Positions 9,901-20,883 are shown, counted from the stretch's first letter. The stretch is 64,000 nt of DNA from Liolophura sinensis (GCF_032854445.1 NC_088302.1:46106645-46170644), one strand, 5' to 3'. The notes: generated by a model not told the origin, from the letters alone. Numbers and translations are program-made.

Positions 9901-11815
9901 TAAACCAACAACCTTTGGCACGTTATTGAGAAGCTTTCGCACGCTTGACATACAGCTATGAAGCATGGTCGATCGCTTGTTGTCATCAAGGCCCTGTGAG
10001 CAGCAAGATAGTGGAATCAATCAGCTTGGATTGAGTCCAAATGGTTACGTCATTAAGGGATATGTAAATTTTTTCAGTGTCAAAACAATTAAACATGAAC
10101 AAGTAGATATGAATCTACATATGTCGAGTAGTTGTGAATGCATTCACGAACACCACACCCGTGCTAACAGTTTTCCTCATAGGATTGAACTATTTCAGTG
10201 TTGCATAATTAATTCAGTTGAATGGAGACATCAATAGCTTCAAACAACCAACCAAACAACCATATCTAAGCAATGGGAAGCCACTGAATAACTCACTTAA
10301 CGGGCTTTTCCATACGTAGCTTGCTCGAGCGTCTCCTAAGTATGGAGGGGGCGGGTGAAACCGGGGTATGGGGTAGGGTAATGGCGGGGAACTCCTGGTG
10401 ATCGTCATCAGATAGGTCGTCCTCCTCATCTTCAGGCCCGAAACCTAGGAAACCAAAACCATAGTTAATCCAGTCTTATAGGCTACTGTTTTGCTTCGAG
10501 TTCAATAAGGTATATGGAAATCGAAATCTAGGAAAATAAGCCATACTTTACCAAGTTTTTTTGATACTGTTTTGCTTCGGGTTTAATAAGATATATGAAG
10601 ATCGCAACCTAGCAAAAACAAATCGTTTATCCAGTCTTATAGGTTACTGTTTTGCATCGAGTTAAGTATGGTATTATTTGATATCACTAGAACAACAATG
10701 AAATCTGCAAGGTGGAGCTCAGGGGCTTTAGGCGGGAAGTTGTTCCACTGTTCCACTTCAAGAATTCAAATGGCGAACCTTTGCCAGCTGTGAAGTCTGC
10801 GGTTTATTCTTCTCTGCTTACTGTTACTACAGGCCAAATACCACAGTAGGAAACTAAGTGTAATAGCCACCACATTTCACAGAGGGTGCTATGAGTCATA
10901 TATATGCAATACGTAAAATATTAAGGTGCCGATTACCGATTCAATGAACTAAACAGAATCGTCTACAATTTTTAGGGAAGTTCGCTGAGATTTTCTACAC
11001 GCGATCTAGCACATAAAGATTTTTAAGCATGTCTCTTAGAACGACCTAGACCGTCCACCCAAAATACAGAATTAAACTTGTAAATATATATTTTTTCACG
11101 AGTCATGAACACAGCGACAAGATATCATAGTAAATAGCGAAAATAAAGTTAACGAAAATATACTTTAAAACCCTGTGATCTACCTTATGGGATGCATAAT
11201 ATATTTAAATATAATTGTTTGGTGTTTTCAGCCTAGCCAAGCGTAAGCCGTTGCTATGTAAATAGAGGTAAACCTACCCGAGTCTCCATTAGGAGTCTTT
11301 AGATCTTCAGAGTTTTGCAAAAGTTTGGACGCTTTATATATGGCAATGCTGTCCTTGCGTAGCCCGGGGAAAAATAATTTGGGCAGCGTAGGTCTGCGCC
11401 GTTTCTTCTGCTTGGTCTTTGGTGAGGCTTCTTCGTCACTCTGAGTGCTGTTATGGTGAGAGTCTACCAAAGACACTGCGTCATCGCCTTCCTCATCAGG
11501 GCCAGCCTCTTGTCCTTCTGGCTGGGGCTCTGGCTTAGGCTCCGGGGGAGAGGCCTCCACCACTGCTCCCCATGTTACGCTGGCTCGTCGGCTAGGGGGG
11601 TCGTCCTTTCTTTCCACTGGATTAAGTTCCATCTTCACAGTTTCGCTTTCATCGTCCTTGTCGTATTTATCCTCATCGTCTTCCTCTACAGTGACGAGTT
11701 TGTGGTCGACGTCCCCCATCAGCCGAGAGCTCCCCACGCCGGGCTTGCCATTTGTCGTGGGTATACCCCTGCAACACAAACCAGGCAACTTTAGATCAAC
11801 CATTGGCGTAACCAT
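3136..11815 (-). CDS. OTOP: Otopetrin-family proton channel, 8 coding exons
   Basis: Otopetrins are plasma-membrane channels that let protons into cells, with roles in acid sensing and in biomineralisation-related otoconia formation. Eight coding exons on the minus strand (11815-11278, 10444-10297, 8377-8263, 7597-7387, 6560-6412, 6046-5704, 4548-4408, 3911-3136) join with matching phase at every GT-AG junction, giving 806 residues and a TAG stop. Residues 1-229 form a charged cytosolic tail; about twelve hydrophobic segments follow from residue 232 to 785. Family-typical stretches are visible: RPILHLMFTFVQLYFVFMNSK at helix 4, PYLYPCTIEYSLICAG at helix 6 and GREFVTFLLISNISMWGVNT at helix 11. 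The loop after helix 5 (about 422-533) is rich in histidine. The family call is firm; the paralogue is not resolved, and the exact N-terminus is uncertain because a good splice acceptor lies inside the first exon. Confidence 0.93.
4408..4548 (-). CDS. OTOP: Otopetrin exon 7 (start of helix 6)
   Basis: Acceptor TTTCTTTCAG at 4550-4549, donor GCGG|GTGAGT at 4407. It encodes residues 502-548: the end of the histidine-rich loop (AHVHHTEESHEG), then PYLYPCTIEYSLICA, the conserved entry of helix 6. It is short, and was found by its phase and family motif. Confidence 0.92.
4590..4936 (+). repeat. Probable PIF/Harbinger-derived sequence with iterated CAACTGG-like motifs
   Basis: Within otopetrin intron 6. 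Repeated near-copies of GGGAGCAACTGG and CCAGTTGG occur in both orientations, directly upstream of a MADF-like fragment. I infer an old Harbinger promoter or binding-site region; no terminal repeats were located. Confidence 0.4.
4937..5080 (+). pseudogene. MADF/Myb-like DNA-binding protein fragment (transposon-derived)
   Basis: Starting at the ATG at 4937 the reading is MATTEWTNETENKLIDM, then a stop, then RLCPCLYDTS and another stop. WTNETENKLIDM followed by PCLYDT is the start of a MADF domain as found in the second protein of PIF/Harbinger transposons and in host genes derived from it. Two nonsense codons and loss of the remainder mark it as dead. It lies in an intron of the oppositely oriented otopetrin gene. 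Confidence 0.55.
5340..5622 (+). repeat. Composite transposon remnant with SINE-A 3' end
   Basis: 5340-5460 reads like the end of a dispersed repeat (TTTCATCGAAATGGGCGCAG ... GGCAGGGTGATTCCAGTATA). 5490-5622 matches the 3' domain of SINE family A (TCTTGAGTACAGCATTAAGC, then AATCAATCAATC). Located in otopetrin intron 6. Confidence 0.5.
5704..6046 (-). CDS. OTOP: Otopetrin exon 6 (helix 5 and His-rich loop)
   Basis: Acceptor TTATGTTGCAG at 6048-6047, donor CATG|GTAAGT at 5703. It encodes residues 388-501: helix 5 (IARFGLMHMVATNICVWLDT), then an extracellular loop with 11 histidines between residues 422 and 451. The loop continues into exon 7 with four more histidines. Human channels have a shorter, less histidine-rich loop as far as I recall. 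Confidence 0.92.
6412..6560 (-). CDS. OTOP: Otopetrin exon 5 (helices 3 and 4)
   Basis: Acceptor ATTGTTTCCAG at 6562-6561, donor AAG|GTGAGA at 6411. It encodes residues 338-387. Helix 3 starts GAFGIGSMIHNGLQFGEYF and helix 4 is AARPILHLMFTFVQLYFVFM; both are highly typical of otopetrins. Confidence 0.92.
6886..6958 (+). repeat. 49-bp SINE-A 3' stub with 12-bp target duplication
   Basis: Positions 6898-6946 are only the 3' end of SINE A (ATTCTTCAGTACGGCGTGAA then an AAATAAAT tail). ACTAATGGATTG flanks it perfectly at 6886-6897 and 6947-6958. This is a severely 5'-truncated retroposition in otopetrin intron 4. Confidence 0.85.
7387..7597 (-). CDS. OTOP: Otopetrin exon 4 (helix 2 and basic loop)
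   Basis: Acceptor TCATCTGCAG at 7599-7598, donor CTAG|GTGAGC at 7386. It encodes residues 268-337: helix 2 (LFYLYVYGLSIVFLIYVYVYLL), then a long basic cytosolic loop (SQKKRLKKRK) that leads into helix 3. Confidence 0.9.
7755..7970 (+). repeat. Imperfect minisatellite, about 55-bp unit
   Basis: Three to four diverged units that share AGTTTACAACAAAAACATAT- and TTACAGGTATCTCA-like blocks. They lie in the otopetrin intron between exons 3 and 4. No coding role is seen. Confidence 0.5.
8263..8377 (-). CDS. OTOP: Otopetrin exon 3 (transmembrane helix 1)
   Basis: Acceptor CTCCACCAG at 8379-8378, donor GAG|GTAAGA at 8262. It encodes residues 230-267, including helix 1 (FFTVLSGLYAMLVVTLGGVL) and a short extracellular piece ending HAVYFE. 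The phases match exons 2 and 4. Confidence 0.9.
9030..9165 (+). repeat. SINE-A related 3' fragment
   Basis: GTAAGTGGAATATTCCCAAG followed by TACGGCGTTAAACAACAAAC matches the 3' domain of the family. The upstream part (CTGACTCGTTGCGACC...) is diverged. Located in otopetrin intron 2. Confidence 0.5.
9802..9960 (-). repeat. SINE-A related fragment, minus strand
   Basis: Begins TTTATTTATTTGACTGGCG TTTAACGCCATACTC, the reverse complement of the family tail. The body (GGTGCCCGCGGTAAACC) is a diverged version of the central region. It is an intronic insertion in the otopetrin gene. Confidence 0.6.
10297..10444 (-). CDS. OTOP: Otopetrin exon 2 (tail before helix 1)
   Basis: Acceptor TTTCCTAG at 10446-10445, donor AA|GTGAGT at 10296. 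The exon enters with two bases to complete a Gly codon and leaves with two, matching both neighbours. It encodes residues 180-229: an acidic run (EDEEDD, SDDD), then a basic run (RRRSSK) that resembles a regulatory juxtamembrane segment. The DNA immediately upstream in the transcript, including this acceptor, is part of an 82-bp tandem triplication. Confidence 0.85.
10441..10690. repeat. 82-bp tandem triplication including the exon 2 splice acceptor
   Basis: Units begin at about 10441, 10524 and 10605, each with AAACCTAGG-like sequence followed by TACTGTTTTGCTTCGAGTT-like sequence. The first unit holds the acceptor used for otopetrin exon 2, so the other two carry spare acceptor-like sites further into the intron. 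Confidence 0.75.
11278..11815 (-). CDS. OTOP: Otopetrin exon 1 (N-terminal cytosolic tail)
   Basis: Encodes residues 1-179 plus one base of the next codon. It is acidic, then rich in Pro/Glu, and ends in a basic patch (KTKQKKRRRPTLPK). The donor is G|GTAGGT at 11277-11276. The first in-frame ATG is at 11815-11813, but a strong acceptor (a T-rich tract ending in GCAG) falls at 11770-11769. The real gene may therefore begin in an upstream exon joined at 11768, making residues 1-15 of this model intronic. The tail is long for the family, and no catalytic role is known for it. Confidence 0.75.
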
Positions 11816-14800
11816 TTAAGAGCGGGACTAGCAGAATTCGCGACGTATGTAGTCACGATTAAATTTGAAACGCACTGACGGGCATAGTGCTACGGGAGTG
11901 GTAAATAATACAGCATGTATCTTTCGTCGACGACATGACGGATTGAACAATGAAGTGCGAAAAGGAATACGAGAAAAACAATGGGGGGTGGGGAGAAGAG
12001 TGTACCCAGCGTCATTGGTCATTTCGGACAGCTGTTGGGCTTTAAACTGGGACACGGTAACAAACCAGCCTCCGACCTAGATCTGTGTCACATCAACTTG
12101 ATACCCTGAGTCTACGACAGAACTTCAAGAAACACCAACACAAGCATCAACAGCCTCAAAAAGAAAACGACTGTACACCAGGCCTAGCGCAGACAGCCCA
12201 AGTACTCTGCCAAGCAATTCACCCGTAGACGTTGGTATGCTACCGGTTTAACGAGCTCATGTACAGACGACGTCAACTTAGCACTTGGTGCAGGAGCAGT
12301 AGCGCCATGTCACTTATCGAAAACTGACATCTCATTTAAAGCAATCACGCTGATATTTACCATGCTGTTAAACTTGTGGTGGGTGGATGAAGATATAGGG
12401 TCAGAAAGTTTTCATATTGAGTGTCACTTTACAGCGTCACGTGGTGGCTGTTGTAGTCTACCGCAACACGCTCAAGCACGTGTCATCTGTGTATACACAT
12501 ATATACATGGAGTCATATCAGCCCCACCATAGATATACTCATATATCATAATAGGTCTTGGTCGACCTTAGTTACAAAGTGCACGTTGACACTACTTAAA
12601 AATGGTGCATACATAGTCTCGGATGCCGTCACTCTGGCTCCCATTAAGCACACTTTCAAATAAGTACCCAGAATGCATATATATAAAACTTCAAAGGAAA
12701 AAGTTAAACCCCAAGCACTAAATCACTCACTCACTCAAAGGAAAAAAAGAGTATGACTATTTTTCGATGATAAGAATTCGGTAGTACTTTAATGGAGGGT
12801 TGTTGGTTACATTAGACTGAATGGTAAATATAACTCAATTAATGAGGAAAGTTTTTAAAAAAATCAAATAAAATGAAAAACAAAATTTATTGAAAACGAT
12901 AGGTGGAACCAAAATTATACAATTAAACGTGAAAATTTAGGGTAAATCAAAGAGTCTATATATCCACATAGAGAAATACACATCGAATTAGGAAGAAAGC
13001 CGGCCTTGCACATGCTAAATTTTCAATCCGGATTGCCACGAGACAGTTTTACGGGCACGGTTGGACAACGTTTCGCGGCTGTGTTAAGTATCCATTAAGA
13101 CCAGAATCAAGGCTTATAAATCCATTCTTCTCTCTACTACAGTATCCGTTATATTTTTGTGAAACTTTCCGTAACTTTTCTCTTAAAATATGTCGACTGA
13201 CACTTTTATAAGAAATATGGAATTTTAATTGTACCGGTAACGTAACTTCCATTCGAAAAAATAAACTTAAATTCACAAAGATATCTGAAGTTGACAGAAA
13301 CGTATAAGCTATAAATCTGACATTACAAACCAGTTTTGATTATATTAAGGCATATAACAGCTTAACAAGTCTCTTGTTATGACATTACAGGGTGTAGCAA
13401 AATAGCACCTTACCGTGTAACTTACAAGTTGTTGGCCCTAGAATTGTGCTATTGTGTTATATGCTATGTACAGACAAAACCAAGACAAACCATAAAGTCC
13501 ATTTATCTAAAAGGATCTTCAACTCTAACCATGCAGGGTTATAGTTATGACTCACCTTGAAAAATTCGCAATAACTAAGAAACTAATAGGCCGACAATCA
13601 AATTTCATAATCTTTCAACTCAGTTCATAACAGAAATAAATACATCGCCTCCACGTAGAAGATTTCTCCAAAGGGAGATCATACGCAAAACTGGAAAGTA
13701 CGAGCACAGCAAACTACTGGAATTGGTAAACTATTACTTTAAAATGTGCACTTAAATTTTTTAGCCTGCATGTGTGTCAGACTTGTAGTAGCTCTACTTT
13801 ACCATATATCGGCAAGCTTATATAATGTTCTTTCCTCATTACAACGTTATATGGCCTTCTTCAACCTGCATGCGATTTCAGTTGTAGGCCTAAACACTGA
13901 CATAAATCAGGATTGACTTGCCCTACCCAATGTCAGCTTAGCTGTGATGTAAAGCCTAGATATGTTATATGAATATGATAGAAGCGTATATATTTACTTC
14001 ATTTTATCCTAGAACCACAGGTACAAGCATGTATATATAAAACTGAGCAGTCTGAGAAATATAACGTATATCTACTGGGAAATTTGAACCATATAGTGAT
14101 ATCCGTTAAGTTAACACAGCCATGCATACACTGTGTTTGTAAGTCATATGGCTTGACATAATCAATCTTTAAGAAAAAAAGTTACATTATACAGGCATTT
14201 AAATTTGTTCACTACCCACAGTCTGTGAATGCTTCGTATACATTTCAGGGAGTCATATTGTGAATTGTTTAAGGCAAATTAAATTATATTGAAAACACAA
14301 TTTCAGTCATTTTCGTGACATGTCCTATCAAAAAAAAGGAAAAAAAAAAAAAAAAAAAAAAAAAAACACCTGGAGGCTTGAAAGTCTACACGTGTAGGTC
14401 TACTTACAATTATCCTGGACGGCACACAACTGGACGGAGACCCGTTTTGTTTTGAAGACATTGAGAACATATCCATCAGCAAAATGAACAAAATCATAAA
14501 TCCGACAATATACTTATAATGTAGCGCATACGCCAGTCCATTCTCACTAATTTACGATGTAGCTTAATGATGACGAAACGTGTCCGCTTCAACGGGAGAA
14601 TACTACCAGACCCCCGCTACGATGATATACAACTCGACCCGCTTCCCCCGAGTGCTTTTCTGCGGGCTTGCTCGATATAATTTGGGTGACAAATAAGACG
14701 AGGGCACTGAGAGAGCAAACAGCATGAGTGACATACATATCTGTAGCTATAAGATACTGTGTTTTAACTCAAATGAAAAACATGTGTCGTTCGAGTTGGT

Positions 14801-15674
14801 CATAACTTAACACATGCGGGAGTTATGGGGAAAACATGTTCAAAATCCATTTTAAAAAAAAAGCTCCCCCCCCCCCACAAAAAAACATAAATAAATAAAT
14901 ATTAAAAAATAAGAAAAAAAAAAAACGAAAGAAAGCTGGGAAATATACACATCACATGTGCCAGACACAGCTCATTCACGCATTACCACAAGCTTTATTT
15001 ATTGCAGATGTGTGTTGCTTTGCTCGGTAGCGATGGCCACAACCTCTGATTTTGTTTACAGTTATTGGGCAGGGCAGTAATCACACCCACGGGCCAAATG
15101 TTAAATGCTTAAACATTAACTTTGTGTGAATCATAATGTGACCTTGTTAATGAATAACACAGACACGAAAAGTACATTGTATATTTTGCAAAGATTGGCA
15201 CGTAAACGAGTACTAATAAATCCATGTAGGATAATGAAAGTGTTTAAAATTTACAAGTTAGAATGTGGTATACAGCACGCCTATTCCTAATCATGGAAAC
15301 ACATGGTTAAACCATACCACCATAGGTACGTGATCGTCACAAAAAGGTAACCAATTTAAAACCCAGTAGTTGGGAGACGACACTTGATGATCCGTATAAG
15401 CAGAAGGACATGTCTATAAACTGTTGTAGCCCATCTGTCAGTTAAACAATGGAGACGTTAATATGTGCGTAAGTGAAATATTGTTTTTCCCAAAACCAGC
15501 TTGGTCCCGTGACAAAATTCTGGAGAATGATGAAAAAAAAAAGAAAATACACATACTGTGTACGCACATATCAGAAAAAACCCAGTTATAAAACAGGTTT
15601 ATCGATTGTGACATTGTCCACAAGAAAAATGTATAATTAAAGATCACAGCTGAAGGAAGTAATGTTTCTGTTTT
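11816..15674. other. Upstream of otopetrin coding region, no gene seen
   Basis: AT-rich sequence that may hold the promoter and non-coding 5' exons of the otopetrin gene; I could not place them. It includes a SINE-tail scrap (12702-12737), a poly-A run at about 14339-14366, and C and A runs near 14866-14930. Confidence 0.45.
12702..12737 (+). repeat. SINE family C tail fragment
   Basis: AGTTAAACCCCAAGCACTAA followed by CACT repeats, the same tail as at 17850 and, inverted, at 37617. Confidence 0.5.
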
Positions 15675-15842
15675 GTTAAATTCTTCACCTGTACGACAGT
15701 AGCCAACATTATAGTGGGAGGAAAACGGAGAGATCCGGTAGGAAACCCACGACCATCCGCAGGTTGTAAGCAGATCTTTCCACATACGACCAGATAGGAA
15801 GAAAAATGAGCTGGACTTGAACTCACCGCTAGAGGCATCAAA
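15675..15842 (-). repeat. SINE family A fragment, minus strand
   Basis: GTAGGAAACCCACGACCATC and GAGCTGGACTTGAACTCACC match the body of SINE A in reverse. The A-box end is lost. Confidence 0.75.
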
Positions 15843-16687
15843 CACTCTATGTAAGCCGCAAGATATTTATGTCTGGTTGCTTTCCGAAATCATGAATAAA
15901 ATTCCTGTTCATCCAAATTTATATGAAAACAATCTTCAATATTAAAAAAAATTATGCCGTTTGTTTATCCAGTTATCATCCAGTTTACCTGTCATAACAA
16001 ATAACAGATTTACTTGAAACATGATGGTCACTCGTGGCCAGTTAAGGACAACATAATATGGTGTGGGTTTTCAACAAGCTGCCAAAGTCTCGTTTCTGAC
16101 GAATAGTGAAGACCTTCGTTTCAAATTCGATAAACGTGAAAATATGACAATTAAGCTGTCATTTGTCTCAGATTCACTGGGGTTCAAATTGATATACTCA
16201 TTTATCATTTCACTCATATTCGCGAGTTTTTAATTTATATCTATGAAATTTTATATTGATATGGCCTTGAAAGAGATATACGTTATATGACATCCAAATT
16301 TATGGCTATGTGGACTGAAGTTGGAAGAAACTCCCTTTTGTTTTCACCAGTCTTACTGTATGTCGTATTTAGGGCCTTGTGGCGGGTCAAATATACAGCT
16401 GCGACCAAGATGACATGTATAAATCCAGAGCAATTGGCCTAACACGGCTGTCAATCAAAACACCGTACCCAATCATTTTTCGCTGATACGATGGCCAGGC
16501 AAATTTTCGGGTGAATCCAGCGGAGCTCTGAGAACAATACCACCCCTCGCAAAGTGCTTGAAAATTCTATTGGCGTAAGAATGGGAGTTGGGTTTGAACA
16601 CGTGATCTCATCGGTCACAGAGCTATCGCTAGCAGCGAGATCGATGCCTTAGAAGAGTGTGCCAGTGAGAGAACCCCGCACAAGTTT

Positions 16688-16918
16688 GAATGTTGGTTAT
16701 TGGATTGGTATTTTACGACGTATTAAAGAATATTTCACTTGTAAGACGGCGGCCAGCATTGCAGTGGGAGGAAACCGAGTAAAATCCGGGGGAAACCCAC
16801 GACCACCCACAAGTTGCTGACAGACCTTTCAACGTATGGCCGGAGGGGAAGCCAGCATGAGCTGGACTTTAACTCACAGCGACCACATTGGGGAGAGGCT
16901 CCTGGGTTGAATGTTGGT
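16688..16918 (-). repeat. SINE family A, nearly complete, minus strand
   Basis: Tail-side start GATTGGTATTTTACGACG, middle GGGGGAAACCCACGACCACC, head-side CACAGCGACCACATTGGG and GAGGCTCCTGGGTT. Only the first bases of the head are missing. Confidence 0.8.
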
Positions 16919-16989
16919 ATCCTAAGAACTGCACTCACGACATGGTGAATGGGACCACGATCCTACAGCAAATAAACAATACACAGTGT

Positions 16990-17530
16990 ACAGCAGGTTG
17001 TACTGTTTCCTACGTTGCACTGCTTGGTTGATGTTACGTGCCAATGGCCTAAATCATACAACAGGGGGTATCCTCCCCGGTTGTACTACTGAGTCAATGT
17101 TATATATCAACTGTCCGAAGCATACAACGGCGTGTATTTTCTCCCATTTTGTACCACTGAGTCGGTATTACATGTCAACTGCTCAAAGCATACAAAAGCG
17201 TGTATTTTCTCCCATTTTGTACGACTGAGTCTATGTAACATGTCAACTGTCCGAAGCATACAACGGCATGTGTATTTTCTCCCATTTTGCACTACTGCTC
17301 GAAGTGTACAACAGCGTGTATTTTGTACTAAATAATCCCAAAGCATGGGATTATTTTCTCTCACGTTGTACTACTGTCCAAAGCATACAATAGAGTGTAT
17401 TTTCTCCCATTTTGTACTACTGAGTCTATGTAACATGTCAACTCTCCGAAGCATACAACAGCATGTATTTTCTCTCAAGTTGTACTAATGCCCAAAATAT
17501 ACACCAGGGCATATTTTCTCTCAAGTAGTA
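16990..17530. repeat. Minisatellite, about 67-bp unit
   Basis: Diverged units built from GTGTATTTTCTCCCATTTTG, TACTACTGAGTC and ACATGTCAACTGTCCGAAG-like blocks. The GTATTTTCTCCCAT block is shared with the array from 18000. The cysteine-rich open frames through it are by-products of the repetition. Confidence 0.75.
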
Positions 17531-17849
17531 CTACTGAGTACTTGTTATAACGAAGACCGAGAGTATATAAAGCATGTTATATCTGTGCCATTTTGTAATA
17601 CTTTGTCTATGAAAGATATATGTATCAACTATCCACAGTATAAAACAAGATGTATTTTCTTTCATGTCAGAAGGGTATTTTTCCAACCATGCTGTACAAT
17701 TATGCCTATATTTATGTTATATAGCAGACCACAAAGTCCAATTTAGAGTGTGCTTTCTGCTCTGTTAATGTTATATAATGGCGCGCGGGGTGTGTGGCTC
17801 TGTAACATAGAATGTGTTACATAACACACTGCACAGCAGAATACATTTT

Positions 17850-17930
17850 CGTCATACACACCTAATGACCCCGCGTTGTCACATGACTGAAAAATTGTTA
17901 AGGACGACGTTAAACCCCAAGCATACGTAC
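17850..17930 (+). repeat. SINE family C 3' fragment
   Basis: GTCACATGACTGAAAAATTG followed by ACGACGTTAAACCCCAAGCA. It lies between the two minisatellite blocks. Confidence 0.65.
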
Positions 17931-17999
17931 AAACATATATTTTCATCAAGGAAAACATGAATACCGCCAAAACAAATGTTTTACAGCTGTGTCACAACA

Positions 18000-18745
18000 G
18001 TGTGTATTAAAGCAGTGTGAAAGCAGTTGTATTTTCCGCGATGTCGTACAACCTGTTTACAGCAGTGGTGTGTTTCCCCCATGCTGTACATTTGTGTTAT
18101 AACAGGATATATTTTCTCCACATGCTGTATAAGTGTACTGTAGCAGAATGTATTTTCACCCAGGTTGTGCAACTTGTTACAGAAGGATGTATTTTTCCAC
18201 ATGTTGTACAACTTGTTACAGCAGGATGTATTTTTCCACATGTTGTACAACTTGTTACAGCAGGATGTATTTTTCCCCATGCTGTACATCTGTGTTAAAG
18301 CAGAATGTATTTTCTCCCATAGTACAACTGTGTTACAACAGGACGTATAATTTTCCCATATTATACATCTGTGTTACAGCAGGATGTATTTTCTCTCATA
18401 CTGTACAACTGTGTTACAACAGGACGTATTATTTTCCCATGCTATACATCTGTGTTACAGCAGGATGTATTTTCTCCCATATTGTACAACTGTGTTACCG
18501 CAAGATGTATTTTCTCCCCATGTTGTTTAAGTGTGTTACCGCACAATGTATTTTGTCCTATAGTGTACATATGTTACAGCAGGATGTATTATCTCCCATA
18601 CTGTACATCTGTGTTACAGCAGGATGTATTTTCTCTCCATGTTGTTCAAGTGTGTTACCGCACAGTGTATTTTGTCCTATAGTGTACAACTGTGTTACAG
18701 CAGGATGTATTTTCACCCCGTGTTGTACATCTGAGTTACAGCAGT
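18000..18745. repeat. Minisatellite, 39-45-bp unit, about 17 copies
   Basis: Unit close to TGTACAACTGTGTTACAGCA followed by GGATGTATTTTCTCCCATGC. Several units are 39 or 42 bp, multiples of three, so a 219-residue frame rich in CVTAGCIFS-type repeats stays open. No start context, splice sites or domain supports a real protein. Confidence 0.85.
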
Positions 18746-20628
18746 CCGAAAAAGTACGAAAAATAGAACAAAAACAAAGTGAACAAATGTGATGGTCGTG
18801 GAAAAGGGCTCAGTACATGTGGCAAATAATAAACTGCTTTAACTTGGTAGCTTACCACGTATATCACGTGTTCAAATGATATGTGGTCAGAGTTCGGTCA
18901 GCCAGGTTTATGATTGTGGCTCTTTTTTATCAGCTACGAGTGTTTACGTCGTGTTTTGTGATACAGATTATTCACAGTAATGTTCATACAAGGCTGGTTG
19001 TGGACCAACACGTACCGTCCACTAGGTAGTATGCATTGAATGAAAAAGTCCGCGAGTAGCCTACAACAGTTTAAACATTCCAGAGCAGAGCAAGCTGACC
19101 GAGCCTAGAACGAAATAATGTGATTAAGGCAAATCACGACGCATGTATTCTGAGCTTGCAAGGAAAATTGTCTATATCATGACGTGTCCAGAATTGTGAA
19201 GGCAATTCTCTGATCATTTAGTCAGTTGCCTTCGGGACGAATGTACGCCATATACAGTATTTTGTGCAAGTAGTCATACAGAAGCCAAACATTCCATCAC
19301 AATATCTGCGAATACGAACACTTATTTATGAAAATTCATTTTGAAACAGCCTATACCCTGAAATAACAGTAGTATGTAGTGTTGATCGGGAGAGATGCAT
19401 CTCTTACCTTAGAGAGGATCCACTTTTCCTCCGACCGTTAAACATGGTGAAACTGTAAAACGGTGTCTCTGCAGCTATAGGTCTGCATGTATTACCCCGT
19501 TATTTGATGTTCAATATGCAAGATCTGCTTTAACACCTGTAGGCTACTCACGGCCCAAACCAAAGGTCATGCCATGCGACACAGCTGTACAAAGTTGGGT
19601 GACAGCTTATCACTGTTCACAGGTTATGGCTGACCCTTACTATTATCGGCGCTATGTTATCTACAAAGACAATGACTTCATTTGTATACACACTAGCCAG
19701 CAATCAGTCGTCTACGGTGTATGATCCTGTTTGGGACTGCAATATATTTACGCTCTACCGTAAACAATGCCATACCGGTTTTCTTAGCTTCTTGCGAAAA
19801 GTGTATTTAATCGCAGTCAAGTTATTTTTACTGACCCGGATAAGTTTATATATACTTTTTTCTTGTGACTCTGGAATAGGATTTTCTAGTTACGACTGCC
19901 TTCCAAATAATGTGAACTGTTCGAAAAGCATTACATTAGGCCTATGCGTTTGACTGGTTGATGTTTAAATTGATTTACTTAATGTTGACGCGACTTAGCT
20001 GCTGGGGCTGAAACCACGTAGATAAAAGCATTCCGTAAAGTGAACAATTCAATAAGGCACTGGCCATACGGGGATATCATTTTGGAAATTTACTGAAGCA
20101 GAGCAACCTGTACAATTAAATGCGTAAATAGATCAGAAACACGCGTCTTTCTGCGTGTGCAGTCGAAATAAACCGCAAAACCCTTGAATGATATTTATAT
20201 ATTTTTTACAAAATGAACTACAAACTGATCTCCAAAGCTCAAAAAGTATCTGACCTCAGAAGATAACTATGATCAATTATTCACAGATATAAACAGACAT
20301 ACCGACGCTGAACTAAGGTAGTAGATATACAATTTAGTGCATCTTCATTAAATCAAGCCATCGACATCAAGCCATACATAACTACGTTTTTATTTCAACC
20401 CGCTTAGTATCATTATCCAACGGATAAGCGATATGCGAAAGTCTTCCAGCCGGAACATAACGTAATGCCATCGTTATCTAATCAGATATTCAAAAACTTA
20501 ATATGCAAATAGAACTTTCAGTTGTGCCAGTCAAATACCATGTGTAGTGAAAACATTTAAAATTTAGACCTGCTTGAGCTAACGTGATTTCGACCGTTTT
20601 AGATAAGGACGTTTTTGTGCCCCTCGTT
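18746..20628. other. No gene seen
   Basis: AT-rich unique-looking sequence. The longest open frame (about 100 codons at 19654-19953) shows no family features. Confidence 0.4.
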
Positions 20629-20658
20629 TATGTAGTGGGGAAACGATGAGTAACAGCT

Positions 20659-20751
20659 GATTCTTTTTCAAGAATCAACTGTTCTGTGTTTTTTCTCCTA
20701 CTTAAACGTGTTTGTAGTAAGGTAACAACTATCGATTCTTTTTCAAGAATC
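20659..20751. repeat. Two identical 18-bp palindromic hairpins
   Basis: GATTCTTTTTCAAGAATC occurs at 20659-20676 and 20734-20751. Each has 7-bp arms around TTTC. Function unknown. Confidence 0.8.
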
Positions 20752-20883
20752 GCATGGTGTCGTTTCAAACAAATAATAATAATAAACGTTACATCACAAT
20801 CAGCGCCAATGAATGCTCTTTCGTGCCGGCTGAACCGCATTACTTACATAGTGCAATATAATATAATACAATATAAGGTTGCA

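Noticed and set aside
16500-16660. Possible minus-strand tRNA-like region (GGTTTGAACACGTGATC)
   Set aside because: Only a weak B-box; no A-box at the right distance and no acceptor stem.
18133-18792. 219-codon cysteine-rich open frame
   Set aside because: It is a by-product of a 39-45-bp minisatellite. There is no start context, splice site or domain, and other frames are open too.
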